From: Lytechinus pictus
Taxonomy: Eukaryota > Echinodermata > Echinoidea > Temnopleuroida > Toxopneustidae
Length of the DNA: 64,000 nucleotides
Direction of reading: 5' to 3'
NCBI RefSeq assembly: GCF_037042905.1
Contig: NC_087249.1
Location: 51,924,901 to 51,988,900 of the forward strand
In this document: positions 63,756-64,000 of the stretch, piece by piece
Numbering within the stretch: position 1 is the first letter of the stretch
Layout of the letters: each line of letters begins with the position of its first letter
Made by a program: the position numbers and the translations under genes
Notes under the pieces: model-generated
Told to the model about the DNA's origin: nothing
Seen by the model: only the letters and a program-made list of their open reading frames with translations
Databases searched by the model: none

Positions 63756-64000
63756 CTGTTGATAAAAATGATATTCGTGAAGTGATAGTTTCCCTTGGTA
63801 TGGGAATAACATAGCAGACATTAAAGTGAATTACAGTCAACCTGCCCAAGTCGATCTGCACAAGTCAAATAATCGTTTAAGTCTAATGACTGCCTTTCAC
63901 GTCATCTTATCATTTATATTCTAAGGTTTACATATGTTCATTTTTTTCTAAATAAAATAAATTTCTTCAGTCCCATCAGATTCGACTTATGCAAGGATGA

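Noticed and set aside
1-64000. CRISPR arrays, prokaryotic operons, defence islands, intact viral genes
   Set aside because: None present; splice structure and element types are those of an animal nuclear genome.

Overview
This is eukaryotic, animal DNA: multi-exon genes with GT/AG introns, AT-rich long introns, and dense mobile-element debris. The codons, the many short inverted-repeat elements and the recurrent 'taggcctat'-type words fit a marine deuterostome, most likely a sea urchin. The species assignment is inference; the gene structures are read directly from the sequence.

Layout. (1) 715-11754, minus strand: eight consecutive coding exons of an SLC6-family sodium- and chloride-coupled transporter, from before TM1 to part of TM8. 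All eight splice in phase into 376 codons. The C-terminal exons lie off the left edge, and the start codon lies in an unidentified exon to the right of 11754. Its introns hold several transposon-like elements. (2) About 11.8-22.5 kb: no convincing gene, but many mobile elements. These include a 2.92 kb element with terminal inverted repeats and an exact 8-bp target duplication (16887-19806). (3) 22704-59988, plus strand: CWF19L2, a spliceosome/lariat-turnover protein, in 12 exons that join in phase into 893 codons, close to the length of the human protein. A 21 kb intron (24103-45375) carries a nested antisense gene (30461-33049) with an uninterrupted 862-codon frame. That predicted protein is acidic, proline-rich and nuclear-looking, and I do not recognise it. 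(4) Right edge, minus strand: the last exon (63576-63755) of another gene with a coiled-coil C-terminus. Its 3' end converges on that of CWF19L2 near 61.5-61.7 kb.

Mobile elements make up much of the window. Target-site duplications were found by eye for several families. One family begins CCCGGG and has a CACTTACATTGACGAGTGG inverted repeat (four copies, three with exact 8-bp duplications). There are hAT-like elements with CAG-type ends and 8-bp duplications at 281, 3554 and 16194. Many short palindromic elements with TTAA- or TA-like ends are present. A 1.86 kb near-perfect palindrome (39397-41256) is inserted near the right end of another repeat. A tRNA-derived SINE and two 5'-truncated LINEs of different clades are also present.

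The strongest candidates for new biology are the giant palindrome, the CCCGGG-ended element group, the 2.92 kb element and the nested orphan gene. I see no prokaryotic-type system, CRISPR array or intact transposase.
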